In this document: one piece after another, positions 61,001-64,000 of the stretch
How positions within the stretch are numbered: the first letter of the stretch is position 1
Layout of the letters: each line of letters opens with the position of its first letter
DNA from: Atherinomorus stipes
Taxonomy: Eukaryota; Chordata; Actinopteri; Atheriniformes; Atherinidae
Length of the DNA stretch: 64,000 nt
Direction: 5' to 3'
Assembly: GCA_023101725.1 (NCBI GenBank)
Contig: JALJCO010012682.1
Coordinates: 496,001 to 560,000, forward strand
The notes under the pieces: model-generated
Told to the model about the DNA's origin: nothing
Seen by the model: the letters and a program-made list of their open reading frames with translations, nothing else
The model's database searches: none
Made by a program: the position numbers and the translations under genes

Positions 61001-63446
61001 TTAATGGCATTTATTGAGACATTATGAATGGTGTCTCAGATCTTAGTAGCTCACACTAAGAACTACATATACCCTTTTCCCTGTTTTGAATAGTTGTCCT
61101 CAAAATTATTCATATCCTACAAGTAAAGAAGGAAAAGAAAATCAGAGGAATAAGTTAAAATTGACAAAAGTAATAATAAATCAAAATTTTATGAAAATCA
61201 TGACATTGATTTTGAATGTGGTTCAAAAGAAATATAAAAAACATACAAAAAAATAAAACAATTAAACAAGCATGATGGGGCTAAAATGTTGAGCAACATT
61301 TTTAGCCAATCACTGCAATCAGATGTTTTCTGTCATGTTCAAAAAGACTTCTCACCTGTTGACAGGTATTTTGGTCATGGGAAAGGTGCTCTGATGTCTT
61401 TGGGACAGCTTTGTTTGTTTGTTTTTTAAATTATTATTTCCTACCACAATTCAAAAGCAATATTTTATTTCACTAAATTATATATATTTTTTAATTTTTA
61501 TACATTATTCGTTTCTTTAGTTTTTTGTTATTTGAATCACTATTGTGAATTTAGGCTTTTCTTTAATTGGAGGGTATGAACAATTTTAAAGACGACTGTC
61601 CTTAATACTGTATTTGGTTTAATACTTAAGAGTGAGACTTGATGTAAATTCTATAGGTTAATGATTATATTAATGTTTGACTGTATCATTGGAGCCTGAA
61701 AACACACGCAGACTCTCCAGACTTCAGCTGGTTAACTTAGCATAACAGAGGGAAAGTAAACTTATGGCTTTGCTATAATAATTATAATAATCTACATTAA
61801 TTTATCCCCAAGTCTCACAAATTGATTGTTTAGTCAATACCCCCCCCCTCCAAAAAAAAAGAAAGAAAAGAAAAAAAAAGTCTTTGCCAGACTGTATGAC
61901 TTGTACACAGCTAGTCTTCCTTTAAACAGAGGAAGTTGTTTCCTCCTCTGTTAAATCAGTGATCCTCTCATCTCGTGAAGAAAGACAATAAGCTTATCAC
62001 CCAAAATATAAAATTTTATCTTTAAGTTTCTTTGGGGAAAATTATAGTTTTAGAATTGGTTGAACAAAACACTGTGTATTTTGTAATTGAGTGGATGCTT
62101 AAACTCGTATTTGAACAATTGTCTCCTTGAATTTTCAGTCTCAGGTGGAGGACCGCCTGGACAGACTGGATGATGTAATCCATGTTCTGAGGAACCATGC
62201 TGTGGGGCCTACAGCTGGTCTACTCACTGACATCCATGGCCTGCTGAACCAATCCCATCATGGCCATCCGGGCTCTGCCAGCACTTTACCGCTCACCTGT
62301 CACACTCCAGCCATGGTTAACAAACATTTCTTTGAAGTATTTAAAGCAGGGCAAGGCCCTGTGCATGGAAATTCCATGTTGAGTGCTGTCGGTATTTAGT
62401 TTCAAGAATTTTCCGTCGGCTATGTCTGCATGTTTTCCTCATGTAAAGGTTGTTGTCCTTGAAATAGGAAACTGAGCACAATGGGAGATGACTGTAAGGT
62501 TGTGGGCCTTGTATGGGGAGTGTACAGTATGTGCAGACTCTAATTCCATTGTAGTGTGATGAGGATGGCAGCATTGTGAACTCTTGTTCCAGCATGTTTC
62601 CTTCTCAGCAAACCAGGGGATTTTAGCCCAGCTGGAGTGGAAGTTCACAGTATTTCAGGGGGAAAGGGGTTTTTAGTTTAATCCTTTGGGAGAGGGGGTA
62701 TTAAATTCTCCCCACTTTTTTTTTTTTTCAAAATGATGTGTCAGATAGAAATAGATCATTCCTGAGGAGAATTAGGGGTATGTTTAGGGAGTATGTAGTA
62801 GTTTTAAGAGAAGGATTAAGATAGTCTGAGATTAAATTAATTCTGCAGAGCTAGAGATCTACTCAGGGTTACTTTGGAAATGAGTGGGCAGATGTTGGTT
62901 TTGTGACTTATGTACCACTGGTTGGATAATACAAGTGAATGACCGTCTTAGAAAGATTTATGGAGCCATAAGATTGTTAACACTTAACATTTAGAGGATC
63001 TTCATCTGCTGAATGCTCTATCATAGACACATTTATCTCATCTGGTTCTTTGTGTGTCATAAAGGTTGAAGCTGTCACCATGAACAACAACCACTCAGCC
63101 TTCCAGAGCCGCACACAAAACGGCCAACCATACCCACCCAGACAGAGGACCACACTTCAGTCTATTCAAGGAGGAGGGGAGGAAGAGGCGAGTTATTCCC
63201 CTTATTTATCAACCCCTGGGTTCATACATTTAACCTTGTTTGTCTGAGACTTTTTAAAATTTAAATCATTTAATATTTTGTGTGACCTCTTGCAGGTGGT
63301 TTAGGACTTCAGAGCAATCTGGAGTTAAAGATGGAAGGCAGGGAAAGGGAAGAGATGATGCACACCAATCACGGCCACAGCTCAGACAGCCCGAGATCAG
63401 ATGAGGAGAGTGAGCTCAAAAATGGAGAAAACAGCGCAAGAAACAG
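55087..63446 (+). CDS. tcf12: Transcription factor 12 (HEB E-protein), HEBalt-type start, 5' part of gene
   Basis: Exons: 55087-55155, 57316-57415, 59315-59457, 59545-59668, 59772-59842, 60196-60292, 60399-60472, 62139-62315, 63065-about 63191, 63296-63446, continuing past the window. Known role: class I bHLH factor that binds E-boxes as homo- or heterodimer in lymphocyte, neural and muscle development. Seen: the alternative first exon [20 protein letters not shown], as in HEBalt and TCF4-A; VFASTFF; the AD2 core [13 protein letters not shown] plus [35 protein letters not shown]; then an acidic [12 protein letters not shown] stretch just before the bHLH. RLDRLDD and synteny with rfx7 favour tcf12 over tcf4. 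Intervening residues are more diverged than expected. The donors after 62315 (GTTAAC) and about 63191 (GTTATT) are weak. The bHLH exons are outside the window. Confidence 0.88.
56320..56780. other. GC-rich noncoding block in tcf12 intron 1
   Basis: A high-complexity, GC-rich stretch inside the first tcf12 intron, containing a short (TG)n at 56566-56583. It encodes no exon required by the gene. It is a candidate enhancer conserved for the alternative promoter, which is inference from composition only. Confidence 0.35.
61095..61612 (-). repeat. Dispersed ~520-bp repeat, copy B (inverted), in a tcf12 intron
   Basis: Reverse-orientation partner of the copy at 40495-41030, sharing the same ordered landmarks. 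Its ends are 'agttgtcctcaaaattattcata' on the left and, inverted, 'acagtcgtctttaaaattgttcata' on the right, forming short inverted repeats. It lies between the exons ending at 60472 and starting at 62139. Confidence 0.7.
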
Positions 63447-64000
63447 GTAAACCCCTCCCCCTGCTATCTCTAAGGAGGAAGGGGAAAACATTTAGATGCA
63501 AATCAAGCTCTAAATGATGAGTAATAACCTGCAGTGGATTAAAAAACAAGGCACATAAAAAGTATTATGATCCATTAATAATAGAAAGTTAACACAAATG
63601 ACAGTTTTTCAAAGTCCCTCTGTTAAAAACAGGAAGATCCATCTTCGGTCTGACTCATTTAAAATACTCTCGGACCTCCTGCTGGGGAGGACAGCTGTGT
63701 CTGGGGGAGATGGTCTGGCCCTGCCTCTCATTTTTCTTCATGTTGCATCGAGCTGCAGTCAATTAGATGCAGGAAAAAGACCAATAAGGACAGCTGCTGT
63801 GGTTTACCTTTTCATGCAAAAGCCATCAATGATAGAAAGGTGTACTTAGTTTAACCCTTTAAACCCTGAACAAAGAAATAATGGGTAGAAAAATCTAAAG
63901 TACTTATTTGGTATTTTAACAAAATGTAATAATTAAATAAATAATAATTGCATACATGTACTCTATTTGTTATTGTTTGATGTGTCACATTTATTGTAAT
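63447..64000 (+). other. tcf12: tcf12 intron running off the window
   Basis: The sequence after the donor CAG|GTAAAC is intronic. The 83-codon open frame at 63598-63849 lacks resemblance to the E-protein bHLH region. No further exon is visible. Confidence 0.6.

Noticed and set aside
55087..63446. Calling the E-protein gene tcf4
   Set aside because: The alternative first exon is shared by TCF4 and TCF12, but RLDRLDD (not RLERLDD) and the neighbouring rfx7, prtg and rsl24d1 point to tcf12.
63598..63849. 83-codon frame as the next tcf12 exon
   Set aside because: It lacks the expected linker or bHLH sequence and starts without a convincing acceptor; treated as intron.

Overview
This window is vertebrate nuclear DNA, almost certainly from a teleost fish. 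It shows spliced genes with GT-AG introns, AT-rich spacers, many short microsatellites, and fish-type interspersed repeats (palindromic hAT MITEs, a LINE fragment, Tc1-like relics). No prokaryotic operons, CRISPR arrays or tRNA/rRNA genes are visible. Genes were identified by joining exons by eye and comparing them with remembered vertebrate families; no alignment or database search was run.

Layout, left to right. arpp19 (minus, about 0.1-2.1 kb) is complete: 3 coding exons, 112 residues. rsl24d1 (minus, about 2.9-6.3 kb) is complete: 6 coding exons, 164 residues. prtg, protogenin (minus, CDS 9543-22065), has 19 coding exons that join in frame to about 1181 residues, with 4 Ig domains, 5 fibronectin III domains, one membrane span and a cytoplasmic tail. 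rfx7 (minus, CDS 27700-38088, 3' UTR to about 24.84 kb) has 9 coding exons and about 1466 residues, and one of its introns is an AT-AC minor-spliceosome (U12) intron. From 38.5 to 55 kb lies a gene-poor, repeat-rich spacer with a LINE reverse-transcriptase fragment, a hAT MITE nested inside it, a 314-bp (ATCT)n array and several MITEs. tcf12 (E-protein/HEB, plus, from 55087 to beyond the right edge) starts with the short 'alternative' first exon (HEBalt type); its bHLH exons lie outside the window.

The order arpp19 - rsl24d1 - prtg - rfx7 - tcf12 matches the gene content of human 15q21, so this is conserved synteny in compact fish form. The genes are not an operon. They act in mitotic phosphatase control (arpp19), 60S ribosome assembly (rsl24d1), embryonic cell-surface signalling (prtg), and transcription (rfx7, tcf12).

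I see no undescribed multi-gene system. The best leads are the AT-AC intron of rfx7, the apparent absence of the long-isoform (AD1) exons from this tcf12 copy, the dated nesting of a MITE in a LINE, a miniature hAT that keeps a BED-finger scrap inside an rfx7 intron, and several GC-rich noncoding blocks that may be conserved enhancers.
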